This document shows, piece by piece, positions 23,399 to 34,178 of a stretch of 64,000 nucleotides of DNA. The stretch covers positions 5,704,001-5,768,000 of the forward strand of contig NC_085109.1 of the NCBI RefSeq assembly GCF_030269925.1, read 5' to 3'. This DNA comes from Bombyx mori. Lineage: Eukaryota; Arthropoda; Insecta; Lepidoptera; Bombycidae. Below the pieces are notes generated by a model. It saw only the letters and a list, made by a program, of their open reading frames with translations, made no database searches and was not told the origin of the DNA. Position 1 is the stretch's first letter; every line of letters begins with the position of its first letter. A program made the translations under genes and the position numbers.

Positions 23399-24150
23399 CA
23401 TTTTTTCCCTACCTAATAGCCTTGAGAGGCTATTTCAGCGTAACCTTAATTAGTAGGTGAGCTCGCGGGGCTCAAACCTGACGACGTTGCTAACACGAAC
23501 CCTAGTAAGAGCCGTGCTTCGCAGAATCTACCACCGGATCGGAAACGCGACCCACTGAGAAGATCCGGCGACAAACTCAGTGGGCTGTGTCTGAGGGTTA
23601 ATTTACTCGTCGAACACTTCGTCGCAAGCGACACGGGTTTGACGAGAACGGTGACCGGTGCTTGAGGTACCTAAAAGCACCGTTAGTGGATCGGGAGGAT
23701 CCGATATGACGTGTTTGGGGCGACGTCGACTGCTTTCCATTCTTTCCGCAGGATCGGGAATGTAGTTACCGGCGGCCACGATGAGAGGGTTCTCGTGTCG
23801 TGCCGCTTTATCGAAGTGGCGCATCGACGCCGACTGCATATACTTACTGATGGACTCTAAGTCCAGGTCGTCATGGAGGTCGACTTTCCTGACGAACCAC
23901 GGGGCTCCGACGGCTATCCTGCAAAAATGGGATTGAATAACTTGAAATGATTTTAGGTGAGTACGGGCCGCGTGAGCGAACACTACACTTGCATAGGTCA
24001 TGACGGGGCGTATGCAAGTTTTGTACAGTGTCACCTTATTTCTAAGGGACATTTTACTTCGCCTGCAAATCATCGGGTAGAGACGTCCTAGTATAAAGGC
24101 GGCACGGTCGCGTACCGTCTTTTTATGGGGGCGGAATATCATCCAGTTCT
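23399..24150 (-). mobile_element. 5'-truncated Jockey copy (RT C-terminus and 3' UTR)
   Basis: On the minus strand from about 24150: a coding end beginning at the FRPH / TVRDRAAFILGRLYPM segment of the RT tail, open for about 180 codons to a stop at 23603. The UTR follows, with the CCGGATC...CTCAGTGGGTC block and the terminal word GCCTCTCAAGGCTATTAGG. A related 3' subfamily differs from the full element at 51415. Cut short at the 5' end as usual for LINEs. Confidence 0.85.
23603..24149 (-). pseudogene. Jockey RT C-terminal fragment
   Basis: About 180 codons of the region after the RT domain (MSLRNKVTLYKTCIRPVMTY, then VGAPWFVRKVDLHDDL). No catalytic residues are present. It is open only because it is short or fairly recent. 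Confidence 0.8.
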
Positions 24151-24157
24151 TATGTTT

Positions 24158-24239
24158 CATAAGTTTCAATGTTTCTAATGTTTCTTCTTCTGATGTTTCA
24201 TAAGTTTCAATGTTTCTAATGTTTCTTCTTCTGATGTTT
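24158..24239. repeat. 41-bp tandem duplication
   Basis: Two exact copies of a 41-base unit starting CATAAGTTTCAATGTTTC, directly beside the 5' end of the truncated Jockey copy. Confidence 0.9.
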
Positions 24240-25374
24240 CAATATTTAAAATACCATTTATGTCACTTGTATAACTTATTATAACCACTTTTCAAATTTA
24301 GGTCATAAATCATATATAGGTTATGTATATATATGTATACATGTATGCATGCAAATATAAGGAATATATTAACAAAAATTTCAATTCATGACGATACGGT
24401 TAACTTCTCCAATAGCATTCCCTGAACTTGAACACGCAGCAGTCAGTAATGGTCTTAATATCGAGAGGGAGTGTAATTGAGTGCATTCCATAGCAGAACA
24501 GACTGCACAACAAAAGAATTAGAAACATAACTAGAACTATGTGTGGGACAACGAATCAATAGGCTATAGGGAACCTAGGGTCCGCTCATAGCTGGAGCTG
24601 GCTCATATTGAAAATAGGAAGTTATATAGGAATCGAAATCACGTACAAAATCGACGAAATCATATACCTACGAAAAGCAAAAAGGAACGGATGGGGGACA
24701 GATTTTTTTGAAATAATGAAATAAAGTAAGGTGATATGAAATTACCTCTTTTTTGACTTAAGGACAACGAGGTCTAGTGAAAAACTGAGCAAGCTGCTGC
24801 CATGGCCTAAATATACGTTGGTCGCTGCTAGTGTTAGAAGTAATAGCATCCAACAGCACTGTGATTAAATCAGGCAAATCCGTAAGTAGTTCTAGGTGTT
24901 GCACTCATTCTCGCTCGACCACAGTCTTACAAAAAATGTAAGTGCTCAAAGTTCCTTATACCAGGACTTAAAATGAAATAAAAAATAATTACATAAATTA
25001 AATTACTTTTCTATCACGGATTTGAAACAGACAAATGAAGAATATTAAAGAATTGGCTTTTTTGCCTTAAAATGTAAAATTATATATTAAAATATAAAAC
25101 TTAAGAATTGGCTGTATGGCTAACTTTCATTGCCTTTCTCTTCGAGAAAAACCCTACTACTACTACTTTTCTATCAATTGAATGGGTGTTTGTTTGCTTG
25201 TTTGAAAAAGAAACGGCGGATGGGTGTGTAGTTGTGTGTACCTACTTACTGTATACAGATAACTAAATAACTAATATTACTGTGTATTCTGAACGTTGAA
25301 ACATTAATTGTATGTCACACCATTTAATTCCAAGTTGGGTTCATATCTTTTAAGAAAAATTACAAACCGTCACA
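24240..25374. other. Gene-free span upstream of Ly6 gene 3
   Basis: No initiator plus DPE or TATA pair as clear as for gene 1 was found. No repeat recognised. Confidence 0.45.
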
Positions 25375-26360
25375 ATGTATGTAAAACTAATGTTTGTTTC
25401 CCTTTTATGTACCTTTCAAACAGGTAAGATCGTAAATGAAATCTGGTATTTAAACGAATAAATATATACATCAGTATGTACATTTCTAAAGATTGTTACA
25501 TTAATTTTAGTTGTTTCGATAAAATGCTACCAATGCGCGTCTTCTCAAGATCACAAAGGGGAAGATACATGCGGAGCATACAGGAAATTCGATAGAGAAA
25601 GTCACATAGCTGTAGACTGTGGTAGCGATGAATCTCACATGCCAGGAGCATTTTGTATGAAGTTAACTCAACAAGGACCCAAAGGGTTCATTTGTAAGTA
25701 CATGCTATATCCTTTCAAATTAATACTAAATTAATATTTTCACAAAACAGGCCCTGTCTGCTCAAACAAGTAAATCAAATAAATTGTAACTACCTAATTG
25801 TATAAATTGTATCTGGTTTGTTATAAAAATATAATTTATTTTTCAAAGAATCCATTAAAATCATTGTCAGTATATTATTTTCTATATTTTATGTCTTGAA
25901 ATCATGCATTTATATCTAACTCTTAATAAAGTGTTTCATAAGTGCAATCACATGCATGTCATTCTTTCACCGAAGCTTAATAAAATTAACGATGTCAGTA
26001 AGCAATCGTGACCACTACTATAGCATTTGCCAACATTTGAAGCCAAAAAAAATAAACCAAAGAGAAATGTTGATCATTTGGTATTTTCATTTTTATATTA
26101 TAAGTGAATGTTTATTAAGATTAATAAAATAAATAATGCTTTCAGGGGATGGCAGATGGCGTCAAGTTATAAGACGATGCGCATCTGTAGCTGAGACTGG
26201 AGTGACCGGTGTCTGTAACTGGGGTGTCTATGACAACGGTGTGTACTGGGAAGAATGTTACTGTACCTCAGATGAATGCAATGGTTCTACGAGTGTATCT
26301 CTCTCAATTGCATTATTCATGGGCTCATTGAGCATATTGTTTGGCTTGTATAAGGTCTAG
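25375..26360 (+). CDS. Ly6/uPAR-domain GPI-anchored protein, gene 3 (three coding exons)
   Basis: Coding exons are 25375-25423, 25511-25693 and 26146-26360, giving 148 residues. Splice sites are GT-AG (donors GTAAGA and GTAAGT) and both introns are phase 1. Exon 1 encodes a short signal peptide (MYVKLMFVSLLCTFQT). Exon 2 begins the domain with CYQC. Exon 3 carries CYC and CNGST, followed by a hydrophobic tail (SLSIALFMGSLSILFGLY) suited to GPI anchoring. There are ten cysteines in the Ly6/uPAR order; exon 2 has no Asp-Pro-Phe motif, unlike genes 1 and 2. Length, exon structure and intron phase match genes 1 and 2, so the three are taken as local duplicates that have diverged strongly in sequence. 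Its function beyond a likely surface or secreted three-finger protein cannot be read from the sequence. Confidence 0.9.
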
Positions 26361-27660
26361 ATTTTTTATTTATTTAGGTTTAAATTAAAGGAGGCGGTAT
26401 GTATTATGGTAGATTTTGCGTTAGAGATTTTAACAGTACTGTTTTATTAGTAATATAGAATCCCAGCTCTATATAATATCATGTAAAAAAAGGCATACTT
26501 ATATCGTGTCATACTCTTATTGTTGTAACTAAATTCCGAAAATTTATAACAACAACATGAACATTTGTAGATAAATTATTAACAAAACAAATACAAATAT
26601 GGTATAAAATTCCATAAATTTCAAGGTTTCTCAATTAAATCTGTGGAGCTATTATTTAGTATAAAATTACATAAATAGACTCAATAATTGAGGAACTAAT
26701 ATTTTTAACTTGCTCAGTTATACAAGTTAAGCATTTTTTATAGATAACTTAGTTAAAGCCTATATTTTTTAAAAAAGAACCTCCTTTATTTTAAATTTAC
26801 TTGAATCTATTTGTTTTTAAATACCTATTATTATGATATATTATTATCACATGATATATTTTGCATTTTTAAGATTTAATTATGTAACATATTGCCTAAC
26901 AAAGTGTCTTACATAATTTCTCTAGTGTACTATGAATCATATAAGTGATTCACAAAGAGACTATTGTCTAACTTATTATGATAAGTATGTTAGTTTTAAT
27001 TATACCAGTTCTATCAACATTTTATACGTCCATTATAAGACATAATTACTTCTTTATTTTTGTGGCATATATAATAATAAAACTCTTTAAAATATGAAAT
27101 TGTATTACAGGGTATAAGAGAATCACAAATAACTAAAAAAAATATTGGAGATTAAAATACTCATTATCTTTTGCACAGTAATATTCAATAATTAGAAATT
27201 AGCTAATGCTTGAGGTCGACGAAGCTGTGTGATCTGAAGTGAAATCATTACTTAGATTACAGATTACAAAATCCAATGTGGCTAAAAGAAAATTTGTTTA
27301 TGTTCAAATTAGATATTTTTTTTCATTTAAATTGAGATAGTTACCATTATGACAACAGCTCTTATGCCTTGTATGTTGAGTTTAATTATAATTATACTAT
27401 TTGTATTGTAAGGGATATTGTCAGTACTTTCTTGTACGATAACCGTTTTTTAGCTATGTAAAAAACATAGATTTTTTTAAGCACAAAAAATGTAGGTTCT
27501 AAATAGTAACCAAGTCCGTCCAGTATAGTATAAGATAAAATGAATTGAGAAACACCTTATCAATTGTAATTAAGCATATGTTAGGGTCTTTTGTGAAAGG
27601 ATATTTTTTTCGAATAAGAGCGTGTGAATAAAGTTGTGAGTGATTATTACGCGTCACACA
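26361..27660. other. 3' flank of Ly6 gene 3
   Basis: Very AT-rich. The AATAAA at 27628-27633 could be a distant polyadenylation signal. Otherwise no feature. Confidence 0.4.
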
Positions 27661-27910
27661 TGTCGTCTTCTCGCATTAAAACTGTATAATCTCAAAACTT
27701 ACTAATTTTACAGGAGAGTGTTTTAAAGGTTTAACATGTAATATTTTTCATATTAATTATATTTGCAACTATTTTACACCAGTTACATTATCTGTCTTAA
27801 AGTAACATAAAATTATGTATTAATTTTGTTAATAGTAGTCAAAACATAGGTAAACTAAAAAAAAAACTCAAAACTAAACTACGCTCTTTTGACAGTATTT
27901 ATTAGAAAAA
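27661..27910 (-). repeat. Dispersed repeat B, copy 2
   Basis: Reverse complement of 407-666 over its whole length with scattered changes: TAGTTTACCTATGTTTTGAC and AAGTTTTGAGATTATACAG are identical. It lies beyond Ly6 gene 3. Confidence 0.75.
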
Positions 27911-28460
27911 TACGTACGAATATTAACTCAATATCGCATATTTTTGGAAATTGTACATTTTTAATGCGAAAAGGCGATATAATATATAATTACATAAATA
28001 ATATGGAAAGTAGAGATAAAGAGCACACTCTTTGTCTATGAAAAAGTGTCTGCCGAAAAACAGTCAAAGGTATTGGCACCATAGCAAGTGGTGTAATTTA
28101 GTGATAGATAGTGCCAAAACTGGTATTAATTTCTTCAACTCTGCACACTACTCCTTTTTACAACTGCCACCTTCATGTCACACCACTTGCTTTGCTTACA
28201 CTATGTTGAAGAATTTTTGAGTTGTAATTTTCTACTCACAACTATATTTTTTTCAATTTGTCCCCTCATTTAAGATGGTTCTCCTTACCTCTACCCTCCA
28301 TTATTCATAACATAATAATCATCATAATTAAATCAGTATATTAATATTGTTGTGAAAGGTAATCTAGGGCGCACGTGATTGTAATTTCTTCCATCTTTCA
28401 TGGATAAAACCGCAATGGCAGCTAAATACTTCGAGTGTTAACATTCTATATATATATATA

Positions 28461-28694
28461 TCGACGCTTGAAAGGCAAACGTGACTAAGCGACAATGCGT
28501 GAACTTTACAGTAGACTAATTTAAAGTTGGAATACCTGAAAAAAAATCTATTTTAACGAATCTAGCTGTAGGATTGAAATAATTTTAATAGACCTAGAAA
28601 TATATATTTTTTGCGCCTCGAATATGGTTATTGCCTATCATTTATGTACAAAGCAGTTATTGTCGCTTAGTCACGTTTGCCTTTCGAGCGTCGA
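28461..28694. mobile_element. 234-bp MITE with 36-bp terminal inverted repeats
   Basis: Left repeat 28461-28496 begins TCGACGCTTGAAAGGCAAAC; right repeat 28659-28694 is its reverse complement with one difference. TATA flanks both sides, a likely target duplication, though the left flank is itself a TA run. The interior does not code. Confidence 0.85.
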
Positions 28695-28879
28695 TATAGA
28701 ACTTAGTATACGGAATACAATGGTTATCGACGATCCGAATGGCGGTCTTATGTGCGGAGTCAAGTAGGGTATTCCAGAACACGTGGTCGAGCCTCGCTGT
28801 GCTGTGTATCACGAGTCTGGCCAGGCGTGAAGTCCTAGCCTATGTTGAATGCTCCCGACTTTTATTTTTATTTTGATTT

Positions 28880-29127
28880 GTTTTTTTTTATTGCTTAGAT
28901 GGGTGGACGAGCTCACAGCCCACCTGGTGTTAAGTGGTTACTGGAGCCCATAGACATCTACAACGTAAATGCGTCACCCACCTTGAGATATCAGTTCGAA
29001 GGTCTCAGTATAGTTACAACGGCTGCCCCACCCTTCAAACCGAAACGCATTACTGCTTCACGGCAGAAATAGGCAGGGTGGTGTTACCTACCCGTGCGGA
29101 CTCCCAAGAGGTCCTACCACCAGTAAT
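28880..29127 (-). mobile_element. Bm1 SINE, 5'-truncated
   Basis: T10 tail, near-consensus body to CCTACCACCAGTAAT. Confidence 0.88.
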
Positions 29128-29227
29128 ACAGTTGTGTAAACAGTTGAAGGTGGTCTAGAGTACTTTCCACCACTAAATCGCTCACGACAATCACGCCTGA
29201 TCGTATTCAAGAAACTAACTATACTTA

Positions 29228-29360
29228 CTATACTTGAGACCTTAGAACTTATATCTCAAGGTGGGTGGCGCATTTACGTCGTAGATGTCTATGGGCTCCA
29301 ATAACCTCTTAACACCAGGTGGGCTGTGGGCTCGTCCACACATCTAAGCAATAAAAAAAA
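29228..29360 (+). mobile_element. Bm1 3' half
   Basis: TATACTTGAGACCTTAGAAC to AGCAATAAAAAAAA, facing the preceding minus-strand copy across about 100 bp. Confidence 0.85.
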
Positions 29361-29841
29361 CTTATTAATATTTGTAATGCAATAAATTTTATTATATAAG
29401 AATCTCTTAAGCTGACTGCATTCTAAATTGACAAATTAATGAATGAATATTGTAATTTTGTAATCATCATCAATAACAACAAATAAATATACATTCTATT
29501 TTGTACACAAATTGAAGGTAGTTTTTTTTTAGATAATTTAGATCAAACTAATTTCAAAACTTTTTTACTTCAAAAAATCCGTTCTTTCTGTAAGCTCGGG
29601 ATTCAGTCCATCAAGTAAATTTTGGGCGAAACGCTGCAAGCTGATTTAGTTGAGTAATATCCCTTTCTGTCTCATAAAACAGCGAAACATAGACACAGCC
29701 GATTAATAAAAACATACTTCAAAAATGAGAAATTTAATTGTTTTAAAGAACTCCCGATTAGAAATGAGACGTCATCCGATTTCAACTCCACCAAAAACTT
29801 TAAACACTGTTTGGGAAAAAAACATTTCCCCAAACTGCTAG

Positions 29842-30487
29842 TCGTAGCTTAAATGATAAGACGCCGGAGTACTCGTACCGAGTGATGCGATTGCTTATGT
29901 TCAAAAACTAGAAGCAGGTGCCAATCTTTTGTATCATTATGGATGCTCCCGATCTATTAACGGTGCTTTTAGGTACCACAAGCACCGGTCACCGTCCTCG
30001 TAGAACCCGTCGCTCGACCAGCGATTTCACCCATAGCCACAACCCACTGAGTTTCTCGCCGGATCATCTCAGTGGGTCGCGTTTCCGATCAGGTGGTAGA
30101 TCCTGCGAAGCACTGCTCTTGTTAGGGCCAATGTTAGCAACACTCCGGTTTGCGCCCCGTGAGCTCACCTACATGTTAGGGCGAAGCTGAAATAGCCTCT
30201 CAAGGCTATCAGTATAGGTAATGAATATATAAATATATATATAATAGAATTTATATTTATATGATATATATTCACGAATGACTTCCAAGATGATGACATC
30301 TTGATATAAAAATCAACCCCGCAATTATTGTAATTTGCGTAATTTCCACGTACGTAATCACTATACAATTTAGACCATGACATCAAGTCTCAGTAGGTGG
30401 CGGCATTGAAGTTGATGTCTATGAGGTTCGGTATCTATTTCACTCCCAAATGGGCCGTGAGCTCGTTCAAACGAATACGCAAAAAAG
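29842..30487 (+). mobile_element. Degenerate Bm1 split by a Jockey 3' end
   Basis: The head (GTCGTAGCTTAAATGATAAG, then AGGTGCCAATCTTTTG) lies at 29842-29930. The middle and 3' parts (TATATTCACGAATGACTTCC, AATTTGCGTAATTTCC, AAATGGGCCGTGAGCTCG) lie at 30265-30487. The Jockey fragment sits between. Confidence 0.65.
29937..30215 (+). mobile_element. Jockey 3' end inserted in a Bm1 SINE
   Basis: The C-terminal codons (DAPDLLTVLLGTTSTGH-like) and 3' UTR block with CTCAGTGGGTCGCGTTTCCG and AATAGCCTCTCAAGGC. Bm1 head sequence lies just left (29842-29930) and Bm1 middle sequence just right (30265-30487), so this LINE fragment probably split a SINE. Confidence 0.7.
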
Positions 30488-30547
30488 AACTTATGCCACC
30501 AATCATATGTTGATGGTACAATCATAGAAATCTTCACTTGGAATTGT

Positions 30548-30938
30548 ACCATGATCTTCGGCAAAGCGACTCGTCACGACAACCCTCTTATAGTGGCTGC
30601 TTTAATTACATAACCGACCCAGACGACGGGGCGACCCAAAGCCGCCTTCCTCGTAAGAACTTATCGGATCCTCCCGACCCAGTCTCGGTGCTTTTGAGCT
30701 CTCCAAGGATATGTCATCGTTCTTGTTGAACTTGTGGAAGAGTTCAACGTACAACCTAGCCCATAGATACAGTCCATTGAGTTTCTCGCCGGTAATTCTC
30801 AGTAGGTCGCAATTCCGATTCGGCGGTAGATTCAGCGAAGCACTGCTATTGCTAGGGCTAGTGTTAGCAAGTTCTTTCAGGCTGAGGCTGGTCGTTGGAA
30901 TAGCCCTTTAGGCTGCTAACGATTAGGTAGGAGAAAAA
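30548..30938 (+). mobile_element. Jockey 3' end, degenerate
   Basis: Decayed codons of the RHDNPLIVAA segment, then the SDPPDPVSVLL segment and the 3' UTR words CTCGCCGG and GAATAGCCCTTTAGGC; ends AGGAGAAAAAAGG. Confidence 0.65.
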
Positions 30939-32570
30939 AGGAACTAATTTTACACAGATAGAATATTAAATTTAATTTACATAGGTACTAGTCAAACACG
31001 GCCCGCCGTGCTAGTCGATCTTTTATTTTACTTTGATTCGATCTCCACCAAACTTCACAAGATTATCCGCTCCGGCCGGTTCGGGGTCCCTAAGGAACAT
31101 ATGTATGTACGTACAATCGGCTTTTAGATACATACATATGTAGGTACATATGGAATCTTACAGGGGTTAACAAATTTTCTGCTCCCGATAAGTTAGGTAG
31201 TATATTCCGCGTGTTTCTTCTAATACGTTAAGAGTACAATAGTCGCTATACAATTGAGATCTAGTCCTCGTGTCTCAAGCTCGGCAGCAGTGATATCCAC
31301 GGCCTCAGTCAATCACTATACCAAGCCTCTGCGTTTTTACTATTTTTACTTAGTTAATTATCTGTATAGTTCGAAACAAGTTCCTTTGCAATACTGTTAT
31401 TTTCGAAAACACTCGACTATGTTGACTCAAATGGCGTAATTGTCGAATTTTGTGCTCACGTTAAGCTATTTTAATAAAAATAAGTTGTCCGTTAAAAACC
31501 ATACAAAGATACAGACTTGCAATTTAATTATGTCCATATGAGACATCTAAATTATCGGTAGTACCTACCAAGACCCTTAATGTGACTTCTGATTTTAGAA
31601 TAAAATTATTAAGAGTTTGAGTAAAAATAGAAACACGCACCTACCTATGTAATGAATGAGCAGGCTACTCGTGTGTTATAATGTACATATAAGCTATAAA
31701 TGTTTAGATCTGTCCCGCTAACGCTTCAATAAAGAAACGACCTTCTTCAATTAACACGTGAACATTTATTGATTTATAAGAACAAACGAACTGGTTATAT
31801 TTTTCACGGAATTTCTGAAGCTGCTGAACATAGCTATTTTAAACAGAATTGCTTATTGTAGGTTCCTACTTAAGTAACCTACATTAAACTTTCATAAAAT
31901 TATATTCAATGACCTACATATTGCAAAGCACGTGTATTGGCGGCAATTATATTTTCCTCTATTCTGAATAGCATAGCTTTGATTGGCCATTCATCCATTT
32001 CAAATAATACGATCATGTTCATAATTGTAAAACGTCGGTCTATAAATTAAGTTATTTAATTGTCTCTATTAATAGTTTCAGGTTTAGAATTGGCTATCTC
32101 CGTGTTGCAGTCGCATCGATAATTATCGAAACCACCGAACGGTAATAGCTCTTCTAACTAACATGGTTGGTAAACGACGGGTGCCAGGGCCGCCATTAAA
32201 AGAGTCTAATATACTAAAAAGTACAACTAAATATTAGAGATAAAAAAAATGTTAATTCTGGTTTCTAACTTTAAACATAGTTTAATAAAATATAAATAAA
32301 ATAAATACTCAAATAAATATGATAAATACTCCTAAATACGATTGTCAATCGAAATACTTATTTTAAAACATAAATAAAGAACAAAATTAGTTTAATTTTG
32401 CATTTCAATAAGTTAAAACCTACAACATGCTTTGGATGCTTGAAAAGGCCATCCCGCTCGGGCTTATACCTCCTGCCTACCTGTACTATCGATTAAAGTA
32501 AAAATAAAACCTATGGTTATCCCGAACATTAAGATCATAGTAGACGTGACATATTTTTTAATTAGATACA
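30939..32570. other. Gene-free span left of the mariner element
   Basis: Contains a GC-richer stretch near 31000-31090 (CGGCCCGCCGTGCTAGTC) and a loose inverted repeat of ACATATGTATGTACGTAC words (31098-31150). No gene recognised. Confidence 0.4.
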
Positions 32571-33041
32571 TACTTAGTCTGGTCATAAATACTGTTACAA
32601 TTAAAAATAAACAAAATATTACATTTGAATTTGGAATCTGTCATTTTTATATGATTGCTCATTGAGTTTTCTCATTTTGGCGCCAATACATTGTACAATA
32701 TTTTGCGATATTAAAATGGAGTGGGGTGATAAAGAGAACCGAATCGCTGTGTTTGTATTACACAAAGTAGATATGGAACCAAATGCAATTTTTAAAACTC
32801 TCCATACGCTTGGTATTAGTAAAATGTTTGTGTACCGGGCTATTAATAGGTGCAATGAGACCTCCTCTGCTTGTGACAGAAAAAGATCTGGCCGTCCACG
32901 TAGTGTTCGTACGAAAAAGGTGGTCAAAGCAGTAAGGGAAAGATTTCGAAGAAATCCTGTCCGAAAGCAAAAGATTTTTATCTCGGGAGATGAAGATAGC
33001 ACCTAGAACCATGTCGCGTATTTTAAAAGATGACTTAGGAC

Positions 33042-34178
33042 CACTGAAGTAGGAAACCTATGGAAATGAAACGTCAACAAAAAATTCGTGCCACTGTGAC
33101 GTCATCTGGCCACAAAACATGGCGGTTTTAGTGCTGCCCAGAAGATTTTAATGTTAGTAGTTTTTATCGATAAACGTTCTTGGCTCATTTTATTTTAAAT
33201 ATTGTTGAGTGAATGTATTTGTAGAATTTATACTTTAATAGGAAGTAAGTATATTGTTATGTGCAAAGATGATGTGATTTAGATATTATGTGAAATCTAA
33301 GACGAGTTCGTGCTTCAAATTTGCCAAGTAAACGATATGACGATTTTTAAAATTTGCTACACTGATTTTATAAAGTTGTCGTTTGCCGCAAAACATAAAG
33401 ATATGGCGTAATACAGTGCCATCTGCCCATTTCTAGCATGCTGAATGTTATCGTATTTTGAGTACGTGTTTTTCTTAGACTATTACAATCTATTTTAATT
33501 GTTTTGCTGACTCTAAAGTCCGTAACACACTACCGCAGCGCACCTCAAGGAAGGTACGCCGCACCATTTGAATCACTCTCACTTGAGAGTGATTCAAATT
33601 TTAAACTTATCAAGGGACCGCCTGATAAAAAAAAACACCTACAGAACATTTATTCCTTAATAAAATTACAAACGTCATTCCTTGTAACTTCCTCTCTAAA
33701 ATCACTTAATTATTAAATATTTAACGAGTTGACAATAGTGTTTTAAAACTATTTTATTTAAATAGTTTCGACGACTTTCTTGAGATCCTATAAAATATGT
33801 TTTAATTATTATTTTTGTATGTTTTAAGCATGATAAAATAAGAAATTTTATATAAGCAATCATATTAAATCGATATCAAAGTCAACAAATAATGTACAAC
33901 CCAAAACAGACGGCCGAACTGACGTGACAATGACATTTGGCGCGCTAAACATGGCGGATTTTCGGCCTCATTAGACGGAGACGGAGACATTTACGTATAT
34001 TCATGTTTCATTTTATGTACGCACTGAAATACTGTTATATTGTTTTCCTGCGAGTTAAAGTGCTGAGTAAGAACGAGATAGATATATGTTTATGTATGTG
34101 CCTTCAAAATGGGTGCTATTTATATAAGCAATTGTACGTATAGAACAATATGTCGTGTACCTACTATATAGGTCTATG
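33042..34178. mobile_element. 1137-bp insertion inside mariner, 8-bp duplication (hAT-like?)
   Basis: The transposase sequence is interrupted and the 8-base CTTAGGAC occurs at both edges (33034-33041 and 34179-34186), as expected for a target duplication. The insert starts CACTG and ends CTATG, compatible with the CA...TG ends and 8-bp duplication of hAT elements, but the terminal repeats are weak. It holds no long reading frame. Inside are a strong hairpin at 33566-33599 and two similar GC-richer blocks near 33100 and 33930 with the word AAACATGGCGG. Insertion is well supported; the family is a guess. Confidence 0.6.
33566..33599. repeat. 15-bp perfect inverted repeat with 4-nt loop
   Basis: Arms 33566-33580 and 33585-33599 are perfect reverse complements (ATTTGAATCACTCTC on the left) around the loop ACTT. 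It lies in the middle of the insertion in the mariner and may be a fused or residual terminal repeat. Confidence 0.85.

Noticed and set aside
32619..33012. Minus-strand frames over the mariner N-terminus
   Set aside because: Opposite-strand shadows of the transposase.
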